DNA from: an uncultured bacterium
Lineage (GTDB): Bacteria; Bacteroidota; Bacteroidia; Bacteroidales; Muribaculaceae
Assembly (NCBI GenBank): GCA_946184715.1
Contig: CAMHGU010000018.1
Location: 1 to 17,041 of the forward strand
DNA: 17,041 nt
Reading direction: 5' to 3'
Shown one piece after another: positions 1-8,263 of the stretch. The position numbers and the translations under genes are program-made. Under the pieces are notes generated by a model, which was given only the letters and a program-made list of their open reading frames with translations, was not told the origin of the DNA and searched no databases. Positions within the stretch are counted from its first letter, which is position 1; each line of letters begins with the position of its first letter.

Positions 1-67
1 TGCCGAGCGTCAATATATATATAAGGAGTACAATTTCAATACCTATAATAATAATTAACAACAACCG

Positions 68-2890
68 ATGAAAATCATTCGATTCCTTATGTTGGCAGTG
101 TTGGCCCTTGTGTCGACCACTGCGATGGCCCAACAAATGCCGCCTATCCCCGTCGATGAAAATGTGCGCATAGGCAAGCTCGATAACGGCCTTACCTACT
201 ACATCCGTCACAACGACTTCCCTGAGCACCGTGTAAACTTCTACATAGCCCAGCGCGTGGGCTCGGTGCAGGAGGAGGAGAACCAGCGCGGCCTTGCCCA
301 CTTCCTTGAGCACATGGCCTTCAACGGCTCGGAGCACTTCCCCGGCGACCGCCTCATAGAGTGGCTTCGCTCGGTGGGTGTGGAGTTTGGCGGCGACCTC
401 AACGCCTACACCTCCACCGACCGCACGGTGTACAACATCAACGATGTGCCCTCCACCCGCACAAGCACTATCGACTCGTGCCTTCTTATCCTCAAGGACT
501 GGTCGAACGGCCTTCTGCTTGAGAGCGAAGAGATAGAGAAGGAGCGCGGCGTGATCCACGAAGAGTGGCGCCTGCGCACCAGCGCCCAGTCGCGTATGCT
601 CGAGCGCAACCTCGAGACCCTCTTCCCCGGCTCCAAATATGGCCGCCGCTATCCTATCGGCCTTATGAGCGTGGTCGACGGTTGCGACCACGACGTGCTT
701 CGCGCTTACTACCACAAATGGTATCGCCCCGACAATCAGGGCTTGGTAATCGTGGGCGACGTCGATGTCGATTATATCGAAGCTCGCATTCAGCAGCTCT
801 TCAGCGGCATCACCGTCGATGCCAATGCAGCTAAGGTGCTGCCCGAAGCCGTGCCCGACAACGACGATCCTATCATCGTGGTTGACCAGGATAAGGAGAT
901 GCGATTCAGCATCGTTCAGCTCTTCTTCCGTCGCGATGCCAGCACCCCCGAGGAGAAGGTCAATATCGACTATATGCTTGAGCTTTACGCCACAAGCGTG
1001 GTGTCGCTGATGCTCAACGCCCGCCTCACCGAGCTGTCGCAAGAGCCCGACTGCCCCTTCCTTCAGGCCGGTGCCGACGACGACGAGTATATAATGACAA
1101 TGTACAAAGACGCCTTCACCGTGTCGGCACTCCCCAAGGAGGGCCAGACCGAAGCTGCCGTGACCGCCATCGCCAAGGAGGTGCGCCGCGCCGCTGAGTT
1201 CGGGTTCACCGCCACGGAGTATGCCCGCGCCCGCGAAGAGTATATGTCGCAGCTCGAAAGCGTTTATAACAACCGCAACACCCAGAACAACGAGTTCTAT
1301 GCCCTGCAATACGTGGAGAACTTCCTTAAGAGCGACCCCATCCCCTCGATTGAGCAGGAATATCAGATAATGCAGATGATTGCCCCCAACATTCCGGTGG
1401 AGGCCATCAATGAGATTTTCAAGACCCGTATCATCAGCTCCGAAGGCAAGAACGTGGTGCTCCTCAACTTCAACCGCGAGCAGGAAGGTGTGCGTATCAG
1501 CACTCCCGAATCGCTGCGCATCGCCCTCGACGCCGCCAAGACCGCGCAGATTGAGGCTTATGTCGATAACGTGAAGAACGAGCCGCTGATTACCGAGCTT
1601 CCCACCCCCGGCAAGATCGTGAAGGAGGAGGAAGTGAAAGAGCTTGGCTACAAGGTGCTGACGCTCAGCAACGGCGCCCGCGTGGCCCTCAAGAGCACCG
1701 ACTTCAAGGACAACGAAATCAAGCTCCAAGGCTATGCCAGCGGCGGCGTCTCGACCGTTGACCCCGCTGATTACAACGAGGCTAAGCTCTTCGACTCGGC
1801 TATCGACGCCAGCGGCCTCGGCAACTTCAGCAAGACCGAGCTTGACAAGGCTATGGCCGGCAAGCAGGCCAGCGTAAGCCTCGGCTTAGGCGAAGGGTAT
1901 GCTCTCGTAGAAGGCGAAAGCACCGTCAAGGACCTCGAGACGATGATGCAGCTCCTCTACCTCAAGATGACTGCCATCAACCCCGACCAGAAGTCGATCG
2001 ACAACCTCAAGAACACCCTCAACACTGTGCTCAAGAACAAAGAGATAGTGCCCGAGATGGCTCTGAGCGACTCTATCCAGGTGACCTTCTACAACCACGA
2101 CGCTTACCACACTCCCTACACCGCTGCCGATGTGGAGGCCTTCCGCTACGACCGCGCTCTGGAGCTGGCCAAGAAGTACTACGGCAATGCCGCTGATTTC
2201 ACATTCGTGCTCGTGGGTAGCTTCGACGAGGCCACCGTGCGCCCGCTCATCGAGCGCTACATAGCCTCGCTTCCTTCGCTCGGCGTTCAGAGCGATAAGA
2301 TGGTGGAAGGGTTTATCAGGCACCCCCAGGGCGAGACTATCAACAGCTTCACCCGCAAGATGGAAACGCCTAAGGCCTTCGCCTTTATGTTCTGGTACAA
2401 CACCAAGATGCCGTGGACCCTTGACAACGCCATCAAGGCCGACGCCGCCGGTCAGGTTCTCGATATGATTCTGCTCAAGAAGATTCGCGAGGATGCCAGC
2501 GCCGCTTATTCGGCATCGGGTGGCGGCAACGCTACCATCGAGTGCGGCCGTCCGCTCAACCGCATCGTCGCCGTGTGCCCGATGAAGCCCGAAATGGCCG
2601 ACGTCGCTATCAAGATTATGCGCGAAGAGGGTCCGGCTCTGGCCACCAACATCGACGCCGAGATGCTCAACAAGGTGAAAGAACTGATGGTTAAGCAGTC
2701 GCAGACCAACGCTCGCGACAATGAGCACTGGGTTTCGATTCTTACCAACCACCTCAAGTACGGTATCGACTTCGAGACCAACTATATCAGCACCGTCAAC
2801 GCCCTTACGCCCGAAAGCGTGAAGAGCTACGTGGGCACCCTGCTCAGCGATGGCGATAACGTTCAGGTGATAATGCTCCCCGAAGAGTAA
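68..2890 (+). CDS. Secreted M16 family zinc metallopeptidase (PqqL/insulinase-like)
   Basis: This 940-residue protein starts with a signal peptide (residues 1-22, ending A-M-A-Q), so it is exported to the periplasm or surface. The inverted zinc motif HFLEH lies at residues 78-82 (His78, Glu81, His82). Glu159, in the E-K-E-R-G-V-I stretch, sits where M16 enzymes carry the third zinc ligand. The N-terminal half is therefore the catalytic M16 domain. From about residue 530 a second M16-type half follows without HxxEH; such halves form the closing side of the peptide chamber in the family. The length matches double-domain PqqL/pitrilysin-type peptidases (about 930 residues). The likely role is degradation of peptides in the cell envelope; the substrate is unknown. 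The ATG at 68 directly precedes the signal peptide and lies in an AT-rich leader without a Shine-Dalgarno. The gene ends convergently with infB. Confidence 0.93.
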   Translation: MKIIRFLMLAVLALVSTTAMAQQMPPIPVDENVRIGKLDNGLTYYIRHNDFPEHRVNFYIAQRVGSVQEEENQRGLAHFLEHMAFNGSEHFPGDRLIEWLRSVGVEFGGDLNAYTSTDRTVYNINDVPSTRTSTIDSCLLILKDWSNGLLLESEEIEKERGVIHEEWRLRTSAQSRMLERNLETLFPGSKYGRRYPIGLMSVVDGCDHDVLRAYYHKWYRPDNQGLVIVGDVDVDYIEARIQQLFSGITVDANAAKVLPEAVPDNDDPIIVVDQDKEMRFSIVQLFFRRDASTPEEKVNIDYMLELYATSVVSLMLNARLTELSQEPDCPFLQAGADDDEYIMTMYKDAFTVSALPKEGQTEAAVTAIAKEVRRAAEFGFTATEYARAREEYMSQLESVYNNRNTQNNEFYALQYVENFLKSDPIPSIEQEYQIMQMIAPNIPVEAINEIFKTRIISSEGKNVVLLNFNREQEGVRISTPESLRIALDAAKTAQIEAYVDNVKNEPLITELPTPGKIVKEEEVKELGYKVLTLSNGARVALKSTDFKDNEIKLQGYASGGVSTVDPADYNEAKLFDSAIDASGLGNFSKTELDKAMAGKQASVSLGLGEGYALVEGESTVKDLETMMQLLYLKMTAINPDQKSIDNLKNTLNTVLKNKEIVPEMALSDSIQVTFYNHDAYHTPYTAADVEAFRYDRALELAKKYYGNAADFTFVLVGSFDEATVRPLIERYIASLPSLGVQSDKMVEGFIRHPQGETINSFTRKMETPKAFAFMFWYNTKMPWTLDNAIKADAAGQVLDMILLKKIREDASAAYSASGGGNATIECGRPLNRIVAVCPMKPEMADVAIKIMREEGPALATNIDAEMLNKVKELMVKQSQTNARDNEHWVSILTNHLKYGIDFETNYISTVNALTPESVKSYVGTLLSDGDNVQVIMLPEE

Positions 2891-2919
2891 TCAACCGCGA
2901 CATCAATAATCTACGCCAC

Positions 2920-2946
2920 GGGGCGGCTCCACATCGGGGCCGCCCC
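2920..2946 (+). terminator. Stem-loop terminator after the M16 peptidase gene
   Basis: GGGGCGGC (2920-2927) pairs perfectly with GCCGCCCC (2939-2946) around an 11-nt loop, followed by TTACTATATAAA. It begins 30 bp after the stop codon. The tail is AT-rich but not a pure T run, so termination strength is uncertain. Confidence 0.7.
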
Positions 2947-2961
2947 TTACTATATAAAGAG

Positions 2962-2989
2962 CCGAGGCCGGCTGATGGGCCGGCCTCGG
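2962..2989 (-). terminator. Stem-loop terminator after infB
   Basis: An 11-bp perfect stem, CCGAGGCCGGC (2962-2972) with GCCGGCCTCGG (2979-2989), closes a 6-nt loop. Read on the minus strand it is followed by CTCTTTATATAG, a T-rich tail, about 45 bp after the infB stop. It shares this AT-rich spacer with the facing terminator of the M16 gene. Confidence 0.7.
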
Positions 2990-3032
2990 GCTGCGTTGTG
3001 TCGATAAAGATTGGGGTAGGGGACGCGAAGCG

Positions 3033-5822
3033 TCAGAGGGTCTTCTTCACTTCTACCTCTTCGAAGGCTTCGACCATATCGCCCACCTGGATGTCGTTGT
3101 AGCCTACGATGCTCATACCGCAATCGTAGCCTGAAGCCACCTCCTTGGCGTCGTCCTTGAAACGCTTGAGCGAAGCGAGGTCGCCGGTGTGGATGACGAT
3201 ACCGGCGCGGATAAGACGCACGCGGCAGGAACGCTTGATTTTGCCCTCACGCACGATGGCGCCGGCGATGGTCCCCACCTTGGAGATGTGGTAGGTCTGG
3301 AGCACTTCGGCGGTGCCGAGCACCTCTTCCTTGACGTCCGGCTCCAGCATACCCTCGATAGCGGCCTTGACCTCTTCGATGGCGGAGTAGATGATGGAGT
3401 AGATGCGGATATCAACGCCTTCACGCTCGGCGGCGCGCTTGGCGGCTATCGACGGGCGCACCTGGAAGCCGATGATGATGGCATCGGAGGTGGCGGCGAG
3501 GTTCACGTCGCTCTCCGAAATCTCGCCCACGGCTTTGTGGATTACCTTCACCTCTACCTCTTCGGTCGAGAGCTTGATGAGCGAGTCGCTGAGGGCTTCG
3601 ATAGAGCCGTCCACATCGCCCTTGACGATGATGTTCAGCTCCTTGAAGTTGCCTATGGCGCGGCGGCGGCCTATCTCCTCGAGGGTGAGGTGGGTCTGGG
3701 TGCGGAGCCCTTGCTCGCGCTGCAGCTGCTCGCGCTTGGAGGCTATCTCGCGGGCTTCCTGGTCGCTGTTCATCACGTTGAAGCGGTCGCCGGCCGTGGG
3801 TGCGCCGTTGAGGCCGAGGATGAGGGCAGGAGCCGACGGGCCGGCCTCTTTGATGCGCTGGTTACGCTCGTTAAACATCGCTTTGATTTTGCCGTAGTGG
3901 GTGCCGGCCAGCACGGTGTCGCCTATGCGCAGCGTGCCGGTCTCCACAAGCACTGTGGCAATGTAGCCGCGGCCTTTGTCGAGCGACGACTCGATGATGG
4001 AGCCGGTGGCTTTGCGGTTGGGGTTGGCTTTGAGGTCGAGCATCTCGGCTTCGAGCAGCACTTTCTCCATCAGCTCTTCCACACCGATGCCTTTCTTGGC
4101 TGAAATCTCTTGCGACTGGTACTTGCCGCCCCAGTCTTCCACGAGGTAGTTCATATTGGCGAGCTCCTCTTTGATTTTCTCTGGGTTGGCGCCGGGCTTG
4201 TCGATCTTGTTGATGGCGAATACGATAGGCACGCCGGCTGCCGAGGCGTGATTTATGGCCTCGATGGTCTGGGGCATCACGCTGTCGTCGGCAGCGACGA
4301 TGATGATGGCGATGTCGGTCACCTTGGCACCGCGGGCACGCATTGCGGTGAACGCCTCGTGACCGGGGGTGTCGAGGAAGGTGATGCGGCGGCCGTCGGC
4401 GAGCTTCACGTTGTAGGCACCGATGTGCTGCGTGATGCCACCGGCTTCACCGGCGATGACGTTCGACTTGCGGATGTAGTCGAGCAGAGAGGTCTTGCCG
4501 TGGTCCACGTGGCCCATAACGGTTACGATAGGCGGACGGCGCACGAGGTCTTCCTCACGGTCTTCCTCCTCCTCGGAGTGAATGGTCTCAACCACTTCGG
4601 AGCTGACAAATTCGGTGGTGAACCCGAACTCCTCGGCCACGATGTTGATGGCCTCGGCGTCGAGGCGCTGGTTGATTGATACCATCACGCCTATGTTCAT
4701 ACAGGTGGCGATGACTTGGGTGACGTTGATGCCCATCATCACGGCCAGGTCGTTGGCGGTGACAAACTCGGTGAGCTTGAGCACCTTCTTCTCGGCGGCT
4801 TCGTGGGCGGCGTTCTCCATCTCGCGCTGCTCGTTGAGCTCGCGCTTCTCTTTGCGGAGCTTGGCGGCCTTCTTGCTGGGCTTGCTGGTGAGGCGGGCGA
4901 GGGTCTCTTTGACCTGACGCTGCACGTCCTCTTCGCTCACCTCATTGCGCATGGGCGGGCGATGCTTGTCGGCGCCTTTGCTGCTCTTGGCCTGCTTCTC
5001 CTTGGCGGCACGCGGCTTCTCTTGGATAAGGCTTGCGCTCTTCTCGATATCGACTTTCTCGGTGCCGATGCGGTGGCGCTTGCGCTTATCGCGCGAGCCG
5101 CCCGCAGCGGTGCCTGATGCCGAAGCCTGCTTGCCGCTCTTCTTGCGCGGACGCGTGGCTTGGTTGATCTTGTCGAGATCCACGTGGCCCACCACGTTGA
5201 GGGTCAGCGCGGGCTTCGATTGCGGTAGTTTGAACACCTCGGGCTCGGCAGGCTTTTCGACGGGCTTCTCCTCGGCAGTTGGCTCAACGGGCTTCTCCTC
5301 GGCGGGCTTTTCAGCGGGCTTCTCGGCGGGCTTTTCAGCGGGCTTCGCTTCGGCCTGGGGCTGCTCGGCCTGGGGCTGCTCGGCCGGAGCTGTCGGCTCG
5401 GCGGGCTTAGCGGCTTCGGCTTTGGGCTGCTCGGCCGGAGCTGCGGGCTTGGCCGGAGCTTCGTCAGGTTTGGCCGGTGCTTCGGCGGGCTTGGCAGGTG
5501 CCCCGGGCTTGCTGAGGTCGATGTGGCCTACCACCTTGAAGGTGGGCCTTTCGGCCGTAGTCTTAATCTCTTCGGACGGACGATGCTCGTCCTTGGCTGC
5601 CTTACGCTCCTTGATGCGACCCGAAATCAGCTTGTCGGAGCGTTGCTTGTTCTCTCTATCGGCGCTGAATTGGGCCAGGAGCATCTCATAGTGCTCATCT
5701 TCGATGCGCGTATTGGGATTGTCGGGATTCTCAATCGTGATGCCTTTCTTGGCGAGAAATTCGAGAAGAAAGGCCGGCGCTCGGTTTAATTCTTTGGCTG
5801 CTTTGCTTATCTTTATCGACAT
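3033..5822 (-). CDS. infB: Translation initiation factor IF-2
   Basis: This GTPase delivers fMet-tRNA to the 30S subunit and promotes subunit joining. With the ATG at 5822 the protein has 929 residues and begins M-S-I-K-I-S-K-A-A-K-E-L-N, a typical IF2-N start. A TTG 24 bp upstream is in frame but less likely. Order: N-terminal IF2-N helix bundle (about 1-50), a long Ala/Pro/Glu/Lys linker (about 105-195), basic segments, a second IF2-N module (about 355-410), then the G domain with GHVDHGKT (437-444), GGITQHIG (about 471-478), DTPGHE (about 484-489), NKID (about 548-551) and SAKKG (about 574-578). Beta-barrel domain II, domain III and the C-terminal fMet-tRNA-binding barrel follow. It is the last gene of rimP-nusA-infB, 76 bp after nusA. 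A short V-V-G-H-[IV]-D-L motif occurs on both sides of the linker. Confidence 0.98.
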   Translation of the reverse strand: MSIKISKAAKELNRAPAFLLEFLAKKGITIENPDNPNTRIEDEHYEMLLAQFSADRENKQRSDKLISGRIKERKAAKDEHRPSEEIKTTAERPTFKVVGHIDLSKPGAPAKPAEAPAKPDEAPAKPAAPAEQPKAEAAKPAEPTAPAEQPQAEQPQAEAKPAEKPAEKPAEKPAEEKPVEPTAEEKPVEKPAEPEVFKLPQSKPALTLNVVGHVDLDKINQATRPRKKSGKQASASGTAAGGSRDKRKRHRIGTEKVDIEKSASLIQEKPRAAKEKQAKSSKGADKHRPPMRNEVSEEDVQRQVKETLARLTSKPSKKAAKLRKEKRELNEQREMENAAHEAAEKKVLKLTEFVTANDLAVMMGINVTQVIATCMNIGVMVSINQRLDAEAINIVAEEFGFTTEFVSSEVVETIHSEEEEDREEDLVRRPPIVTVMGHVDHGKTSLLDYIRKSNVIAGEAGGITQHIGAYNVKLADGRRITFLDTPGHEAFTAMRARGAKVTDIAIIIVAADDSVMPQTIEAINHASAAGVPIVFAINKIDKPGANPEKIKEELANMNYLVEDWGGKYQSQEISAKKGIGVEELMEKVLLEAEMLDLKANPNRKATGSIIESSLDKGRGYIATVLVETGTLRIGDTVLAGTHYGKIKAMFNERNQRIKEAGPSAPALILGLNGAPTAGDRFNVMNSDQEAREIASKREQLQREQGLRTQTHLTLEEIGRRRAIGNFKELNIIVKGDVDGSIEALSDSLIKLSTEEVEVKVIHKAVGEISESDVNLAATSDAIIIGFQVRPSIAAKRAAEREGVDIRIYSIIYSAIEEVKAAIEGMLEPDVKEEVLGTAEVLQTYHISKVGTIAGAIVREGKIKRSCRVRLIRAGIVIHTGDLASLKRFKDDAKEVASGYDCGMSIVGYNDIQVGDMVEAFEEVEVKKTL
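5201..5540 (-). repeat. Low-complexity repeat coding the IF-2 linker
   Basis: This part of infB is built of short degenerate tandem units coding for K-P-A-E, A-P-A-K-P and E-Q-P-Q-A. It is bracketed by codons for F-K-V-V-G-H-I-D-L-S-K on one side and L-N-V-V-G-H-V-D-L-D-K on the other. Linkers of this type vary in length between strains in IF-2. The frame stays open throughout. Confidence 0.75.
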
Positions 5823-5898
5823 ATTTTGAAATGAGAGGTTATACAATTAGTTAATTAAGAAGCGCGTGGCACGGCAGCTCGCGCGGGTGCCGGTGGCG

Positions 5899-7161
5899 TT
5901 ACTCGTCAAATTCGGCGCGGATGATGCGGAGCACCTCATCGACGGTCGACTCCTCGAGGTCGGCATCTTCGATGATCTTCTCGCGGGGCGTGCGGAGCAC
6001 GCTCTTGGCGGTGGCGCAGCCCATATCCTTGAGCGACTCGATAATCCAGGGCTCGATCTCGTCGGCGAAGTCGTCGATGTAGATGTCTTCCTCTTCGTTG
6101 TCGAGGTCGCGATACACGTCGATGTTGTAGCCGGTGAGCATAGTGGCGAGCTTGATGTTCAAGCCGCCCTTACCGATAGCGAGCGACACCTCTTCGGGAC
6201 GCAGAAACACCTCGGCGCTCTTATCCTCTTCGTTGAGGCGGATAGAGGTAATCTTGGCGGGGCTGAGGGCGCGCTGGATGAAGAGCTGAGGATTGGTAGT
6301 GAAGGGAATGACGTCGATGTTCTCGTTGCGAAGCTCGCGCACGATGCCGCGGATACGTCCGCCTTGCACGCCCACGCAGGCGCCCACGGGGTCGATGCGG
6401 TCGTCGTAGCTCTCCACGGCTATCTTGGCTCGCTCGCCCGGGATGCGGGCCACGGCCTTGATGGTGATGAGGCCGTCGTTGATTTCGGGTACCTCTTGCT
6501 CGAAGAGGCGGCGCAGGAAGTTCTCGCTCGTGCGCGACACGTAAATCTTCGGGTTGTTGTTCTTGTTCTCAACGCTCTCGATTACGGCACGCACCTGCTC
6601 GCCTTTCTTGTAGATATCGGTGGGTATCTGGTGCTCGCGGGGGAGGATGAACTCGTTCTTGTCGTCGTCGAGCAGGAGGACCTCACGCTTGAAGAGCTGA
6701 GTAACCTCGGCCGTCACAAGCTGGCCTTCAAGCTCCTTGAATTTGTTGTAGATGGCATCCTTCTGGAGATCGAGAATCTTGGACGAGAGGGTCTGGCGAA
6801 GGTTGAGAATGGCGCGGCGGCCAAACTTGGCGAAGTCTATCTTCTTGGAGTACTCTTCGCCCACCTCGGCATCGGGGTCGGGGAAGTCGGGATTGTTGCG
6901 AGCGTCGGAGAGACTTATCTGGCGCACGGGGTCGGTCACTTCGCCGTCGGGCACTATCTCAAGGTTCTGATATATTTCGCAGTCGCCCGTGTCGGGGTTC
7001 ATAATGACGTCAAGGTTGTCGTCGGAACCGAATTGCTTAGCGAGAACGCTGCGAAACGACTCCTCGAGAACGCTTATCATTGTGGTCTTGTCGATGTTTT
7101 TGAGTTCTTTGAACTCGGCGAAGCGGTCGACCATGTCGACGGTTTCAGCTTTCTTTGCCAT
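5899..7161 (-). CDS. nusA: Transcription termination/antitermination factor NusA
   Basis: NusA binds RNA polymerase and nascent RNA and modulates pausing, termination and antitermination. The 420-residue protein shows the expected order: N-terminal polymerase-binding domain (about 1-130), S1 RNA-binding domain (about 135-205), KH1 with GVQGGRIRG (264-272) and KH2 with the GKGG loop (residues 330-333). A short C-terminal helix-hairpin-helix-like stretch (about 370-420, containing G-C-A-T-A-K-S-V-L) follows an acidic linker of Asp/Glu residues (about 351-370). It is shorter than E. coli NusA, which carries two C-terminal acidic repeats; here there appears to be one such module. The gene lies 21 bp after rimP and 76 bp before infB on the same strand, so the three are almost certainly cotranscribed. 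Confidence 0.97.
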   Translation of the reverse strand: MAKKAETVDMVDRFAEFKELKNIDKTTMISVLEESFRSVLAKQFGSDDNLDVIMNPDTGDCEIYQNLEIVPDGEVTDPVRQISLSDARNNPDFPDPDAEVGEEYSKKIDFAKFGRRAILNLRQTLSSKILDLQKDAIYNKFKELEGQLVTAEVTQLFKREVLLLDDDKNEFILPREHQIPTDIYKKGEQVRAVIESVENKNNNPKIYVSRTSENFLRRLFEQEVPEINDGLITIKAVARIPGERAKIAVESYDDRIDPVGACVGVQGGRIRGIVRELRNENIDVIPFTTNPQLFIQRALSPAKITSIRLNEEDKSAEVFLRPEEVSLAIGKGGLNIKLATMLTGYNIDVYRDLDNEEEDIYIDDFADEIEPWIIESLKDMGCATAKSVLRTPREKIIEDADLEESTVDEVLRIIRAEFDE

Positions 7162-7182
7162 TGTAGTTGATTGGTTTGTTAT

Positions 7183-7647
7183 TTAGAATTTGATTATATA
7201 TTTCGTCTGTCGATTGAGGGCGAAGGGGATTGTGACCTCTTCGGTTACCATCACGGGGCGCTTGGCGCCTTCGGGCTTCACCTTGCGCTCTATGGCGAGG
7301 GTGAAGGCGTCGTCGGTGATGGAGCGGAGAATGCCGGTGAGCTTGCGCCCGTCGGTGGTGTAGGTCTCCACTTCGTTGCCGATGTTCTTCTCCCACTGGC
7401 CGCGCACGGTGAAGGGGGCAGTCAGCCCGGCCGAACCCACTTCGAGCTCGTAGTCCTCGATGTCGCGGCTTACGGCGCCGGTGATTGCGTTGCTGATAGC
7501 CACGCAGTCGTCGATGTCGATGTCGTTGTAGCCGTCGATGGTCACGGTGACGATGTTGTCGGGCGCTACCGTCACATCCACGATGAAGATGTCGGTGCCC
7601 GCTACCGCGGCCTCGGCCGCCTGGAGTATTTCGTTTCGGTCAATCAT
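7183..7647 (-). CDS. rimP: Ribosome maturation factor RimP
   Basis: RimP assists late assembly of the 30S ribosomal subunit. The 154-residue protein has the usual size. Residues about 5-80 form the N-terminal alpha/beta domain, with the family segment E-L-E-V-G-S-A-G-L-T-A-P-F at 67-79. This corresponds to the common L-E-V-S-S-P-G-L-D-R-P-L, here with Ala for Pro and Ala-Pro for Arg-Pro. Residues about 83-154 form the C-terminal SH3-like domain. It is the first gene of rimP-nusA-infB, an order conserved across bacteria. The ATG at 7647 has no Shine-Dalgarno. Confidence 0.95.
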   Translation of the reverse strand: MIDRNEILQAAEAAVAGTDIFIVDVTVAPDNIVTVTIDGYNDIDIDDCVAISNAITGAVSRDIEDYELEVGSAGLTAPFTVRGQWEKNIGNEVETYTTDGRKLTGILRSITDDAFTLAIERKVKPEGAKRPVMVTEEVTIPFALNRQTKYIIKF

Positions 7648-7720
7648 TGCATAGGGTTATATAAGTGATGAGGCAAGGGGCCTCGGGGTTATTACTCTGC
7701 TTGGTTCCATATCGGGAAGG

Positions 7721-7756
7721 CTGTCGCTTATTGTTAAGAGGAGCCTGTCGCTTATT
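7721..7756. repeat. 12-bp direct repeat in the rimP leader
   Basis: CTGTCGCTTATT occurs at 7721-7732 and again at 7745-7756, 24 bp apart start to start. Nearby, GAGGC (7670-7674) can pair with GCCTC (7680-7684). Function unknown; a protein or RNA regulatory site in the rimP leader is possible. Confidence 0.6.
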
Positions 7757-7815
7757 ATAATAAAAAAGAAGGAAGCATCTGCCCCCTTCGCCATCGATAT
7801 GGTTTGCTGACGCTG

Positions 7816-7823
7816 CAAAGTTA
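7816..7823 (-). promoter_or_regulatory. Candidate -7 element of the rimP-nusA-infB promoter
   Basis: On the minus strand 7823-7816 reads TAACTTTG, a full match to the Bacteroidota -7 consensus TAnnTTTG. No clear TTG is found at the -33 position, where the strand is T-rich. Transcription would start near 7809 and leave a leader of about 160 nt before rimP. Confidence 0.45.
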
Positions 7824-7990
7824 CTACTTTCTCCTTATTAATAAAAGAGAGCGCCCCTGAGAGCCCTAAAATCCCCCGAATTTTTATGAAAATTTAACAA
7901 ATCGACCGTCGCGAGGCGGTGCGGCGCTCGCCTATGCCATCGCAGGCCTTGCTTTTCGTGATGAAAAAGGGTGAAGCGGGGCGGAAGCGA

Positions 7991-8010
7991 GGGCGGGGCG
8001 GGGACGAGGG
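7991..8010 (+). other. G-quadruplex motif
   Basis: Four guanine runs, GGG (7991-7993), GGGG (7995-7998), GGGG (8000-8003) and GGG (8008-8010), are separated by loops of 1, 1 and 4 nt. This fits the standard G3+N1-7 pattern with very short loops. A further GGGG lies at 7978-7981. It sits in non-coding DNA between the two divergent promoters. Confidence 0.55.
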
Positions 8011-8068
8011 CGAGCCGATAAAACCGTTGATTTCTGCCGGAGGAAATGAGCGGCGATTGGCGAGCGGC

Positions 8069-8179
8069 AAAAGTTTCCCAAAACATCGGTTTTAGGCTAC
8101 TCCTGCAGGGTGTTGAGTCGAAAAAGTTTTCCAAAATGGAAATTTTTCCGAGCTACTTGCCGCAAAAAGTTTTCCAAAA
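8069..8179. repeat. Three AAAAGTTT(T)CC(C)AAAA repeats
   Basis: The 16-mer AAAAAGTTTTCCAAAA occurs exactly at 8121-8136 and 8164-8179. A close variant, AAAAGTTTCCCAAAA, lies at 8069-8083. The stretch becomes strongly A/T-rich and ends about 50 bp before the -33 element of the + strand promoter. Possible roles are a regulator-binding array or an UP-like upstream element; no known box was recognised. Confidence 0.6.
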
Positions 8180-8226
8180 AGAAAATTCACCGCGAAAAAA
8201 TATTGAAAAATTTATTTCAAAAAGTG

Positions 8227-8257
8227 TTGCGTGAATGAGAATGATGTTATAACTTTG
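8227..8257 (+). promoter_or_regulatory. Consensus Bacteroidota promoter upstream of nrdD
   Basis: TTG (8227-8229), exactly 20 bp, then TAACTTTG (8250-8257) matches TTG-N19-21-TAnnTTTG in every fixed position. Transcription would begin near 8264, about 335 nt before the nrdD ATG. That is unusually far for a simple mRNA leader and suggests either a structured leader or a separate small RNA. Confidence 0.75.
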
Positions 8258-8263
8258 TCATCG

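Noticed and set aside
1886..2752. Minus-strand frame (288 codons) inside the M16 gene
   Set aside because: Low-complexity Val/Gly/His-rich shadow of the second half of the peptidase; no start context or domain.
3189..5691. Several long + strand frames opposite infB
   Set aside because: Composition shadows of infB, including Gly/Ser/Ala repeats mirroring the linker; IF-2 accounts for the sequence.
5866..7170. Long + strand frame (434 codons) opposite nusA
   Set aside because: It mirrors nusA codon by codon in a GC-rich gene; the translation is His/Val/Asp/Leu-rich with no domain, while the minus strand gives a complete NusA.
7838..8134. Possible small gene on the minus strand in the rimP-nrdD gap
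   Set aside because: It overlaps the likely rimP promoter edge, the G-quadruplex motif and the A/T repeats, and the translation shows no fold or signal.
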